DNA from: JANJWP01 sp964482035
GTDB lineage: Bacteria; Patescibacteriota; Gracilibacteria; BD1-5; UBA2023
Length of the DNA: 64,000 nt
Assembly (NCBI GenBank): GCA_964482035.1
Contig: CAYZVC010000002.1
Span: 310,001-374,000 of the forward strand
Reading direction: 5' to 3'
Under the pieces are notes generated by a model. That model was not told where the DNA came from and did no database searches. It was given only the letters and a program-made list of their open reading frames with translations. The translations under genes were made by a program, and so were the position numbers. This document shows positions 56,663-64,000 of the stretch, in pieces (positions within the stretch are counted from its first letter, which is position 1; each line of letters starts with the position of its first letter).

Positions 56663-56666
56663 TCCG

Positions 56667-57041
56667 TTACGAGGTGCTGACGCTCTCGAGCATGAGCTCG
56701 ATGAGGAGCGCGATGAAGACCAGCAGGCCTCCGGTGCGCGGAGTCAGGAGCGAGAGTGAGAAGAACGCCACGAGCCCGAGCGCGACGAGGGAGAAGAGGA
56801 TTCCCTGACGGACCGAAGCGAAGAAGACCCCCGGATGGATTTCACCGCGGTAGTACACCTTCTTGAACCCGTAGAACGTAATCGAGGAAAACGACGCGAT
56901 GGCGAGGAATACCGCGATTCCCATGGCCGTGAACGCGACCGTGAAATTCGTCTCGGGATCGAGGTAGAACGTCAAAAGCGCCGAAGAGAGCGTGCTCGTC
57001 AGGAAGATGATCCAGAGTATGAAGAACGGTCCGTGTTTCAA
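56667..57041 (-). CDS. Hypothetical membrane protein, four helices
   Basis: A 124-residue protein with four TM helices (FFILWIIFLTSTLSSALLTF, VAFTAMGIAVFLAIASFSSI, and two more near the C-terminus). The most likely start is TTG (57039-57041), 10 bases downstream of the antiporter TAA, so it is in one operon with the antiporter. It might be a small transport accessory. Unknown. Confidence 0.6.
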   Translation of the reverse strand: MKHGPFFILWIIFLTSTLSSALLTFYLDPETNFTVAFTAMGIAVFLAIASFSSITFYGFKKVYYRGEIHPGVFFASVRQGILFSLVALGLVAFFSLSLLTPRTGGLLVFIALLIELMLESVSTS

Positions 57042-57051
57042 GCGATGGGAT

Positions 57052-59190
57052 TTATACGATTTTCGCGAAGAGTTCTTCTTCTATTTCTTCGCGGAGTTTG
57101 GTGGATACTTTCTGCGGGAGTACCGATTTTTCAACGAGTTCGTCGAGAACGCGATTCTTGGTAAGAAGAAGGGCTTTGTCCGCCAGTCTCGAATCGAGGG
57201 GGAGGATTTCGTCCTTGTGCTTTTTGTAGATTTTCTGACGGGCTTCGCGGGCTTTGGCGCCGAATGATTCGTAGCGTCCTTTGACTTCGGCGACGATTCA
57301 GGATTCCGAAAGGAAGCCGATGGATTCGAGTTCGGACATGTCTTTCGCGACGCGTTCGCAAACGATGTCGCGGGCACGGGCTTTGACGTAGTCTTTGGCG
57401 GCCTCGCTTTGCTTGGTTTCGCCGAACGAATCGAAGAAATCCGCGAGCTTTTCGAAAACGTCGTCGCCCGGGGTTTCGTCACCCGATCGGAGAACCGATT
57501 TTCACGATTCGAGGCGGTCGATTTGGCGAGCGATTTTACGAAGGAGCGTTTTGAGCGTCCCTTCTGGGATTTCATTATAGGCGTAGAGCTCCTTGAGCCA
57601 AAATTTTTCCAAACCGAGAGCATGCCGCGAAACCGTTACGTTCAAGAGCGTGCCGAGCCCTTTCGGATCTTGCGCGAGAACTTCCTTGAGAAGCGTTTCG
57701 GTTTCTTCGAGTTCGCGTTCGTGTTTGGCTCGCAAGAGGCTCGATTCTTCCTGCGGTATCCGACCTTCGCGTTCCATGCGGTCGAGCTTCGAGCGTACGT
57801 CGAGGAGTATTCGTAGCCGGCCTTTGAGGTATTCGACGCGTTCGCTCTCGCCAAAGCCCACGAGATCGAATTTTTTCATGAGCGGGAAAATCGTCGTCGC
57901 CTTTACGAAGGTGGTGAAGACGATGCATCCGACAGTCAGCGCGAGCACGAAATCCCGAATTCCCATCGGCAAGCTCCAGCCGGGGACGGCGAGCGTTTCG
58001 GGAATGAGCATTACCATGATGACGGCGAGCGCGCCGCGGAGGCTTCCCCATGAGAGCAGGTGTTGCCACGAAAGCGGAATCCGTTCTTCGGTCTTGGAGA
58101 GGTTTAAAAGTCAGATAACCGGATAGATCGAAGCCGCTCTGGCGACCATTACCACGCCGACCGCGAGCGCCGAAGGGAGGAGGAAATATTTCCAGTCGAT
58201 GGGCATTTCCATGAACATCACGCCGATGAGGATGAATACGAGCGAATTCGCGAGGAACGCGAAGAATTCCCAATAGTGTCCCATGACCTTCTCTACGGAA
58301 GGGGAGATTTTCAGTCTTCCGTAATTGCCCACCACCATCGCGGCGATCGTGGTGGCGATGACGCCGGAAGTCGGCACTACGAAGTGCGCGAGCACTTCCG
58401 AAGCGAGAAACGTCGCGTGCGCGAGTACGACGGTAAGGGTAAGTTCCAGAAACGGTTCGTTCTTCAGCTTGCCGATCGCCTTCGAAAACACCACGCCGAC
58501 GAGGCCTCAGAACGCGATGCCGAAAACGATCATCGATACGAACGCAAGGACTCCGGTCGCTACGGTTCCGAGATGGGCGGCGTGCGTCGCCATCACGAAA
58601 AGGCTTTGATGCGCGCTCCCGCCTCCGCCCGACATTTCCACGGCGATTCCCAAAACCACGAGAAAGAGCGCGAGGGCAGTTCCGTCATTGAAAAGGCTTT
58701 CGCCTTCGAATATGAGCGTGAGGCGCTTGGGCGCGCCGAGTTCTTTGAAGAGCGCCAATACCGCGACCGGGTCGGTGGCCGAGATGAGCGCGCCGAAGAG
58801 GAGCGCCACGATGACCGGTATTTCGATTCCTGCGAGACCGAGCGCGAATTTGAGTCAGAATCCCACGAGCAACGCCGAAACTACGAGCGAAACCACTGCG
58901 AGAAGCGAGACCGAGCGCGCGTTTTTCAAAAGTTCCTTGTACTGGATGTTGTAGGCCGATTCGAAAAGCAGGATCGGCAGGAATACGTAGAGGAGCACTT
59001 CCGGAGTGAGACGGAAATCGTCGAGGAATCCGGCGGCGGGAAACGCCATCGAGACGCCTCCTACGGCGAAGCCGATGGCGACGAGCGCGACGGTGTAGGG
59101 GAATTTGAACTTTTTCGAAAGCACGTACGTCGCCGACGCGGCGAGAAGCAGTACGATGGCGGAAAGCGCGGAGAGAAGGAATGCGTTCAT
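57052..59190 (-). CDS. CPA1-family Na+/H+ antiporter with cytoplasmic C-terminal domain
   Basis: A 712-residue protein. Membrane part (about 420 residues) with twelve or so helices and the CPA1 motifs LPILLFESAYN, LFGALISATDPVAVLALFKE (the ND/TDP ion site) and FEGESLFNDGTALALF. A long helical cytoplasmic C-terminus (LRAKHERELEETETLLKEVL, LDELVEKSVLPQKVSTKLRE) probably regulates it. Five TGA codons, including glycines in membrane helices (LLVGF-G, GIAF-G). It exchanges Na+ (or K+) for H+ for pH and salt balance. Confidence 0.93.
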
Positions 59191-59217
59191 AGGATGTCGG
59201 TAACGGTATGGTAGGGA

Positions 59218-60942
59218 TTAGGCGGTTTCGGTTTTTCCTGCCGGAAACAGTTTCTTAATCGCGAGCGAACTCGCCGAGTATATCCGGCCTTCTTTTTTCA
59301 ATTCCGCGTAGAACGGGGTTTCCGCGAGTTTTTCGATGAGCGATTTCGAAAGTCCGCTTACCGAAATTTCGATACCCTTTTCCCGAACGGTTTCCATCAT
59401 CGCTTCGAGGGCTTCGAATCCGTCCAAGTCGACGTTGTAGACGTTGGAAAAGCTGAAAACGACGTGCGTCGCCTCGCGGATTTCACGGAGGCGTTCGAGT
59501 TGGGCTTCGACGTTGAGATACGTGACCGAACCGTTGAAGCGATAAATGAGCACGTCGCCCGGCTTCTGGAGCCTCAGGTATTCTTTCACGCGAATTTTCC
59601 CGTAGTATTCGCCTTTTCTGAAAACCGAAACCTTCACGTTGCCGTCGGATACTTTCTTAATGAAAACGATGAGGGAAACGGCCGTTCCGGCGAGGATTCC
59701 CATCGTCGGGTCGTCGACCACCGTGATGGCCGCGACCAAGAAAGTGAGGAAGAACGCCGTCCGGTCGAACTTGAAGATTTTGGCGTAGAGTTCGAATTCG
59801 ACCATTCCGACGGCGATGTTGACGAGAATCGCCGCGACCACCGGCATCGGCAGAAGCTTGAACGCTGAGAAACAGAGCCAGGCGATGAGCATGGTGAATG
59901 CCGCGATGAGGAACGCGCTCGTCCGGTGCGTGGCACCGGATTTCGCGTTGAGCGCGGTGCGCACGAGCACTGCCGTCGCCGGAAGTCCGCCCACGATGCC
60001 GGAGGCGAGGTTCGCCATCCCGAGTCCGAAGATTTCCTTATCCCGATCGAAATCCTCCTTCCGCATCTTGGCCGCGATTTTCGCGGCAATCATGGTTTCG
60101 AGAACGGCGATGACCGCGATGACCGCGGCGGTCTTGCCGATGAGGCGGTAGATTTCGAGATTGGCGAAAAAGTCGGCTTTCGACGGAATGTCGGGAATCG
60201 AGAAAAGCTGGAACGCGAGGGTGGGGAATTTGGTCCCGATCGTCTGTATTCCCGCATCGGAGAGCGGTTTCGCAAGCAGGAAAGAAAGCGCGATGGCGAA
60301 GGCCGTGAGCGGAATCGGTCCTGGGACGGACGGTACGAACTTCTTCCAAATTTGGAGGAACGCGAACCCCGTGGCGAATACCGCGAACGCCGCCCAGTTG
60401 GTTTCGCCGAACTGCGAGAGCGTCTGCAAAAAGTTCGCCACTACGGTCGGGTGTGAGACTTTCGGCGCGATTCCGAGCGCCGCGTTGAGTTGCGAGGCCG
60501 CGATGGTAATTCCTACGCCCAAAAGGAAACCGTGGAGCGCCGCTCCCGGAATGAGGGTGATGTAGCGCGAGAGCTTAAGCGCCCAGATGACGAGGACCGC
60601 CAAACCGGCGGCGACCGCGAGAAACGGTACGTACTGCGGCCCCGCTTCGAGCGCGAAAGCCAAAAGTATGCCCGAGAGCGCGCCGGCCGGACCATAGACG
60701 TTGAAATTCGACGAAGCGAAAAGCGCCGCGAACGAACCCGCCCAAACCGCCGTGAGGATTCCCACGAGCGGTGCCGAAGCGGAACCGTTTCCCAAACTCG
60801 CCACCGCGAGCGAGATGGAAAGCGGAATGTTGATGAGAGCTACCGAAAGGGCGCTTTTCCAATTTTCTTTGAGGAGTCGGGGGAGGGAAGAGGCGAACGA
60901 CGGTTTTTCCTCGGAATTCTTCGTGGCGTTTTCGGTTTCCAT
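59218..60942 (-). CDS. SulP-family anion transporter with STAS domain
   Basis: A 574-residue transporter. Conserved SulP parts: VALINIPLSISLAVASLGNG, SNFNVYGPAGALSGILLAFA, GLGMANLASGIVGGLPATAV, and the C-terminal STAS domain (VLIYRFNGSVTYLNVEAQLE, DLDGFEALEAMMETV). SulP proteins carry sulfate, bicarbonate or other anions; the substrate cannot be told. It is in line with the antiporter gene (28 bases apart). No TGA. Confidence 0.95.
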   Translation of the reverse strand: METENATKNSEEKPSFASSLPRLLKENWKSALSVALINIPLSISLAVASLGNGSASAPLVGILTAVWAGSFAALFASSNFNVYGPAGALSGILLAFALEAGPQYVPFLAVAAGLAVLVIWALKLSRYITLIPGAALHGFLLGVGITIAASQLNAALGIAPKVSHPTVVANFLQTLSQFGETNWAAFAVFATGFAFLQIWKKFVPSVPGPIPLTAFAIALSFLLAKPLSDAGIQTIGTKFPTLAFQLFSIPDIPSKADFFANLEIYRLIGKTAAVIAVIAVLETMIAAKIAAKMRKEDFDRDKEIFGLGMANLASGIVGGLPATAVLVRTALNAKSGATHRTSAFLIAAFTMLIAWLCFSAFKLLPMPVVAAILVNIAVGMVEFELYAKIFKFDRTAFFLTFLVAAITVVDDPTMGILAGTAVSLIVFIKKVSDGNVKVSVFRKGEYYGKIRVKEYLRLQKPGDVLIYRFNGSVTYLNVEAQLERLREIREATHVVFSFSNVYNVDLDGFEALEAMMETVREKGIEISVSGLSKSLIEKLAETPFYAELKKEGRIYSASSLAIKKLFPAGKTETA

Positions 60943-61026
60943 GCGCGAAATGAAATGGGTGGCGTTCTTTTTCGGTCAGAAAAAAGAAGCGGACGTTATA
61001 GCCCGAAAACCGTCCAAGTCAAAAGA

Positions 61027-61044
61027 AAGCCCGCGTTCGCGGGC
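61027..61044 (-). terminator. Terminator of the dus-miaA unit
   Basis: AAGCCCGCG-TT-CGCGGGC stem with a U-rich tail on the minus strand, 18 bases past the miaA stop. Confidence 0.75.
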
Positions 61045-61061
61045 GGGACTTTCGAAGTGCG

Positions 61062-61955
61062 TTATTTCTTTTCGAAGTGCTTCAGATTCTCGTACCGCTT
61101 GTTCCAGGTCGTCTGGCGCTTGGCGTAGTTGCGCGAATTCTGCGCGACGAGCGAGACGCATTTTTCGAACGCGGGAGACGTTTTCCCAAGCGGTTCGCCG
61201 AATTCGCCGTCCATATACCGCGCCACTTCGCCGTACCCGATGGTCTTCAGTCCGAATGCCTCCTTGCCGTATTTCGCTAAGAGCGCTACGGCTTCTTCGA
61301 AAAGCCCGTCGTCGAACATCTTGCGGACGCGGGCGTCGATCTTGGCGTAGAGCGCCGCCCGGTCTCCGTCGTAGGGCGTTGCGAATTCGACGTTTTCAAA
61401 CCTGAGCTTCCGTTCGCCGTGCGATTCGGCTTTGGATTTTCCGGTCTTTTCGAAGACTTCGAGCGCCCGTTCCACGTAGCGGTGATTGTTGGGATGGATG
61501 GTCGAAGCGTACTGCGGATCGACCGCTTCGAGTTTTTTCCAAAGGGCTTCCGGTCCGTGTTCGAGGCGGAATTTTTCGAGTTCGGCTCGGTATTCCCAAT
61601 CCGGCGGGACTTCGGCGACGTCGAAATCGAACAGGAGGGCGTCCAGATACAATCCCGTGCCTCAGCATATGACGGCGGTTTTTCCCCGGGACCAGATGTC
61701 GGCGATGGCCGCGTCCGCGGCTTTTACGAACAACGCCACCGAATAGTCCTCGTCCGGATTCGCGACGTCGAGGCAGTGGTGGGGGATTCCGCGGGCTTCT
61801 TCTTTCGTGATTTTTCCGGTTCCGATATCCATTTCTCGGAAAATCTGGCGCGAATCCGCGGAAACGACTTCGCCTGAAAAGCGCTCCGCCAATTCGAGCG
61901 AGAGCGCGGTTTTTCAAGATGCCGTAGGGCCGTAAACGGCGATGATGCGATCCAT
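61062..61955 (-). CDS. miaA: tRNA dimethylallyltransferase MiaA
   Basis: A 297-residue enzyme. P-loop IAVYGPTASGKTALS (Gly of SGK is TGA), SADSRQIFREMDIGTGK, ICGGTGLYLDALLFD (first Gly TGA), and NNHRYVERALEVFEKTGKSK, LKTIGYGEVARY. It prenylates A37 of tRNAs that read UNN codons, using DMAPP. The start directly follows the stop of the small upstream gene (TAA-ATG). The two motif glycines encoded by TGA are strong support for code 25. Confidence 0.96.
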
Positions 61956-62243
61956 TTAGTACTTGGCCGGGTAATCCCCGAACGGGGCTTCGCCTTCGAG
62001 TTCGGCGTCTTCTTCCTCGTCGTAGCTGTTCATGATGTCCTGGGTCCAGCGCGCGAGGGCGTGGAGGTTTTCGTTCAGGCTCATGTTCCGCCAGTCGATC
62101 GAATAGTCGATGGGCTCGGTCTCGGTTCCTTCGATGTAGAACGCGGTAATGACTGAGAAGCCCTGCTTGTCGGCGATCTCGTTGAGTTTGCGGATGTATT
62201 CTTCGGCGATGTCGGCGAATTCTTTGCGTGAAAGTGTGCTCAT
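61956..62243 (-). CDS. Hypothetical acidic protein
   Basis: A 95-residue acidic protein (STLSRKEFADIAEEYIRKLN start, NSYDEEEDAELEGEAPFGDY end) between dus and miaA, adjoining miaA without a gap. Possibly works with these tRNA-modification genes; not recognised. Confidence 0.6.
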   Translation of the reverse strand: MSTLSRKEFADIAEEYIRKLNEIADKQGFSVITAFYIEGTETEPIDYSIDWRNMSLNENLHALARWTQDIMNSYDEEEDAELEGEAPFGDYPAKY

Positions 62244-62250
62244 GGGCGTG

Positions 62251-63267
62251 TTAGTCTACGGGGCAGTTTTCGATGCCTTCGAATTTTCTCGGCATGGCCG
62301 ATCCGTCGGGAATCTTATCGAGGAGGTCGGGCCATTCGGTCGAGATGTCGGAAAGGATTGTACGGATATCCTCGAGATTTTCCACCGAGACGAGACGGGT
62401 ACGGTAGGTTTTTACGCCCGGGAATCCGTGGAGGTATTCTACGAGATGCTTACGGGCCTCCAATGCGCCTTTGCGGCCCTTCTTTTCTATGAGGAGTTCG
62501 GCGTGGCCGTCCATGGTCGAGAGGATTTCGCGCAGGGTGGGGCGGTATTTTCCGGGAAGGAACGCCCAAGGATTGCCGAAACTCGCGCGTCCGATCATGA
62601 AACCGTCGAGGTTTCCGAGTTTGGCGATGCCGTCGTCGTAATCCGAAATGTCGCCGTTGGCGATGACCGGAATCGAGAGGTGGCGCTTGAGTTCGTAGAT
62701 GCCGGTGAAGTCGGCTTTCCCGTTGAAGGCCTGCTGGTAGGTGCGGCCGTGGACGGTGATGAGGTCGGCTCCGGCGTTTTGCAATCCTTGGCAGAATTCC
62801 ACCAGAAGGGAATCGTCCGCCCATCCGAGGCGGGTCTTGACCGATACCGGAATGCTTACGGCCTTCGCCATTTCTTCCACGATGCGGAAAGCGGTGTCGC
62901 GATTGATCATGAGGCTCGAACCGTGTCCGCTCTTTACCACCTTTTTCGCCGGGCAGCCCATGTTGATGTCGACGCCGGTCGCGCCGTAGGACTCGATCAT
63001 TTTCGCGGCTTCGCGGAACATTTCCGGGTCTTTTCCGAAAATCTGAAACACCACCGGACGTTCGATTTCGTCATGCGGGAGCACTTCTTTGGCGAGGTGT
63101 TTCGAGCGTACCAGTCCGTCGGCGCTGTAGAACTCCGAAAAGACCACCGTGCTAGGCGCGGTCTTACGTACGGTGAGCCGGTACGGGCCGTCGGTGTAGC
63201 CGTCCATGGGGGCTAACGCGACGATGGGGCCCTTGGCCGCCAAATCTTTCCAAAAGTTCTTATTCAT
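62251..63267 (-). CDS. dus: tRNA-dihydrouridine synthase
   Basis: A 338-residue FMN enzyme. ALAPMDGYTDGPYR at the N-terminus, INMGCPAKKVVKSGHGSSLM with the catalytic Cys, PVSVKTRLGW, LITVHGRTYQQAF, PVIANGDISDYDDG and GFMIGRASFGNPW. It reduces uridine in the tRNA D-loop with NADPH. DusB-like overall. No TGA. First gene of the dus / small gene / miaA operon. Confidence 0.96.
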   Translation of the reverse strand: MNKNFWKDLAAKGPIVALAPMDGYTDGPYRLTVRKTAPSTVVFSEFYSADGLVRSKHLAKEVLPHDEIERPVVFQIFGKDPEMFREAAKMIESYGATGVDINMGCPAKKVVKSGHGSSLMINRDTAFRIVEEMAKAVSIPVSVKTRLGWADDSLLVEFCQGLQNAGADLITVHGRTYQQAFNGKADFTGIYELKRHLSIPVIANGDISDYDDGIAKLGNLDGFMIGRASFGNPWAFLPGKYRPTLREILSTMDGHAELLIEKKGRKGALEARKHLVEYLHGFPGVKTYRTRLVSVENLEDIRTILSDISTEWPDLLDKIPDGSAMPRKFEGIENCPVD

Positions 63268-63352
63268 TCGTCAAGCGCAATTCGTGGGATGCTGTAAAAA
63301 CGTGTGGTAATCTATCGGAAGACACGAGAAATCAAAACCAAAATCCTTTTAT

Positions 63353-63886
63353 ATGAACGTTCCCCAGAATACTCCCGGCATCGCCGAGCTCCGCGCCATC
63401 AAGGAAACCGCCAAGACCGGCCTCCGCGATACCCACGGATTCCCCAAGGCCGCCGCAGCCGTCGCCCTCGTATCGATCAGCGACCAGGCGAAGCGCGATT
63501 TCATCCTCGAGGGCTTCTCCGCCATCGGTATCGCCGCCGTCGCCGTGACGACCGACGAAATTCCGAAACTCCGCAACGTGGTGTCGGTCGACAAGGTTTC
63601 CCCGAGCGATTTGTACGCGTTCGACTTCTTCATGCTCGACGGTGAAACCGAAGAGCTCGACATCGTCCGCTGCATGAAGGCCGGAGTCGTTCCGATCATC
63701 CACGAAAAGAACGTGTTCTCGGGCGTCCTCAAGGATTTCAACCCGATGAAGTTCGAAGGCAACGCCTTCCTCTTCAAGGACGACAACCAGTTCCGCATGT
63801 TCGCTTCCGCGGTTTCGTATCTGGAAAACGTGAAGTTTCCGGAAGACCGCCGCATCCTTCTCAAGCACGTCGCGGAAACGTTCTAA
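63353..63886 (+). CDS. Conserved-looking hypothetical protein
   Basis: A 177-residue soluble alpha/beta protein (LRDTHGFPKAAAAVALVSIS, VVPIIHEKNVFSGVLKDF). No motif I recognise. It is a single-gene unit with its own terminator and no TGA. The alternating strand-helix pattern (KAGVVPIIHE) recalls the second half of some glycosyltransferase-type Rossmann folds, but this is weak. Confidence 0.65.
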   Translation: MNVPQNTPGIAELRAIKETAKTGLRDTHGFPKAAAAVALVSISDQAKRDFILEGFSAIGIAAVAVTTDEIPKLRNVVSVDKVSPSDLYAFDFFMLDGETEELDIVRCMKAGVVPIIHEKNVFSGVLKDFNPMKFEGNAFLFKDDNQFRMFASAVSYLENVKFPEDRRILLKHVAETF

Positions 63887-63896
63887 AGGTTTCGGA

Positions 63897-63926
63897 AATC
63901 CCCCGGTCTTGCCGGGGGATTTTTTC
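63897..63926. terminator. Terminator between convergent genes
   Basis: AAATCCCCCGG/CCGGGGGATTTTTT hairpin; serves the plus-strand hypothetical gene and probably also the converging partial gene. Confidence 0.8.
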
Positions 63927-63935
63927 GTTCGGGAA

Positions 63936-64000
63936 TTATTTGCAGTAGTACGCGGAAGAAAAACTCGCCGAACTGCAGTACGATGCGGCCACCCAGGCAT
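63936..64000 (-). CDS. C-terminal end of a minus-strand gene (partial)
   Basis: The last 21 codons before TAA read AWVAASYCSSASFSSAYYCK. Cys-containing, Ser/Tyr-rich ends are seen in pilin-like proteins, so another pilin is possible, but too little is in the window. Confidence 0.4.
   Translation of the reverse strand, partial: AWVAASYCSSASFSSAYYCK

Noticed and set aside
57052..59190. Antiporter split into four or five genes
   Set aside because: Splits occur only at TGA codons; the pieces join in one frame with normal CPA1 order.
1..64000. tRNA-Gly with UCA anticodon, expected for this code
   Set aside because: Looked for near the tRNA genes and in the gaps between genes; none seen, it is probably elsewhere in the genome.

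Overview
The window reads as chromosome of a Candidate Phyla Radiation bacterium that uses UGA as a glycine codon (NCBI genetic code 25, known from Gracilibacteria and Absconditabacteria/SR1). Read with the standard code, much of the left third looks like debris. Read with TGA as Gly and only TAA/TAG as stops, nearly every gene becomes one intact frame. TGA then falls on glycines that chemistry requires: the P-loop Gly of an ABC ATPase, of MiaA, of a conjugative ATPase and of the phage terminase, the PCQPFSG loop of a cytosine methylase, and the DGxQR motif of a DUF262 protein. All coordinates below use that code.

Region 1 (1 to about 13.58 kb) is part of an integrated plasmid-like or conjugative element, rich in TGA. 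It has a replication-relaxation protein (cut by the window edge), a VirB4/VirD4/HerA-type conjugative ATPase, an ABC-2 exporter pair, a B-box zinc-finger membrane protein, a hairpin- and iteron-bearing origin-like spacer, and an archaeo-eukaryotic-primase-type replication protein. These are followed by a C5 cytosine methylase, a DUF262 + HEPN + HNH nuclease cluster that looks like a defence island, one unknown gene, and a large serine integrase at its right end.

Region 2 (about 13.58 to 51.93 kb) is a complete siphovirus-type prophage. Its right end carries a second serine integrase and a lysogeny block: CI-like repressor, ImmA peptidase, a large zinc-ribbon/Ig/BamE-like membrane protein and a MazF/PemK-like protein. 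A divergent switch with an inverted-repeat operator at 47.6 kb drives a long leftward operon: small early genes, RecA/Sak4-like ATPase, DEDD exonuclease, replisome organiser and helicase loader, NinB, SSB and VRR-NUC. Next comes a roughly 1.1 kb structured non-coding region with two tRNA genes, then terminase, portal, capsid, tail, fibre, holins and amidase. The prophage ends are marked by TTGGTACTCC, which is the 3' end (with CCA) of a tRNA-Glu gene. Both elements therefore appear stacked in tandem at one tRNA-Glu site.

Region 3 (51.92 to 64 kb) is host chromosome: tRNA-Glu(CUC), rplK, a disrupted type IV pilin fused to a fibrinogen-like YCDxxxxGGGW domain, a membrane-anchored coiled-coil protein, ruvB, small unknowns, a CPA1 Na+/H+ antiporter, a SulP anion transporter, miaA, a dihydrouridine synthase, a conserved hypothetical, and the end of a further minus-strand gene. 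Host genes use TGA sparingly, prophage late genes almost never (none among about 109 glycines of the fibre), and the left element uses it heavily.
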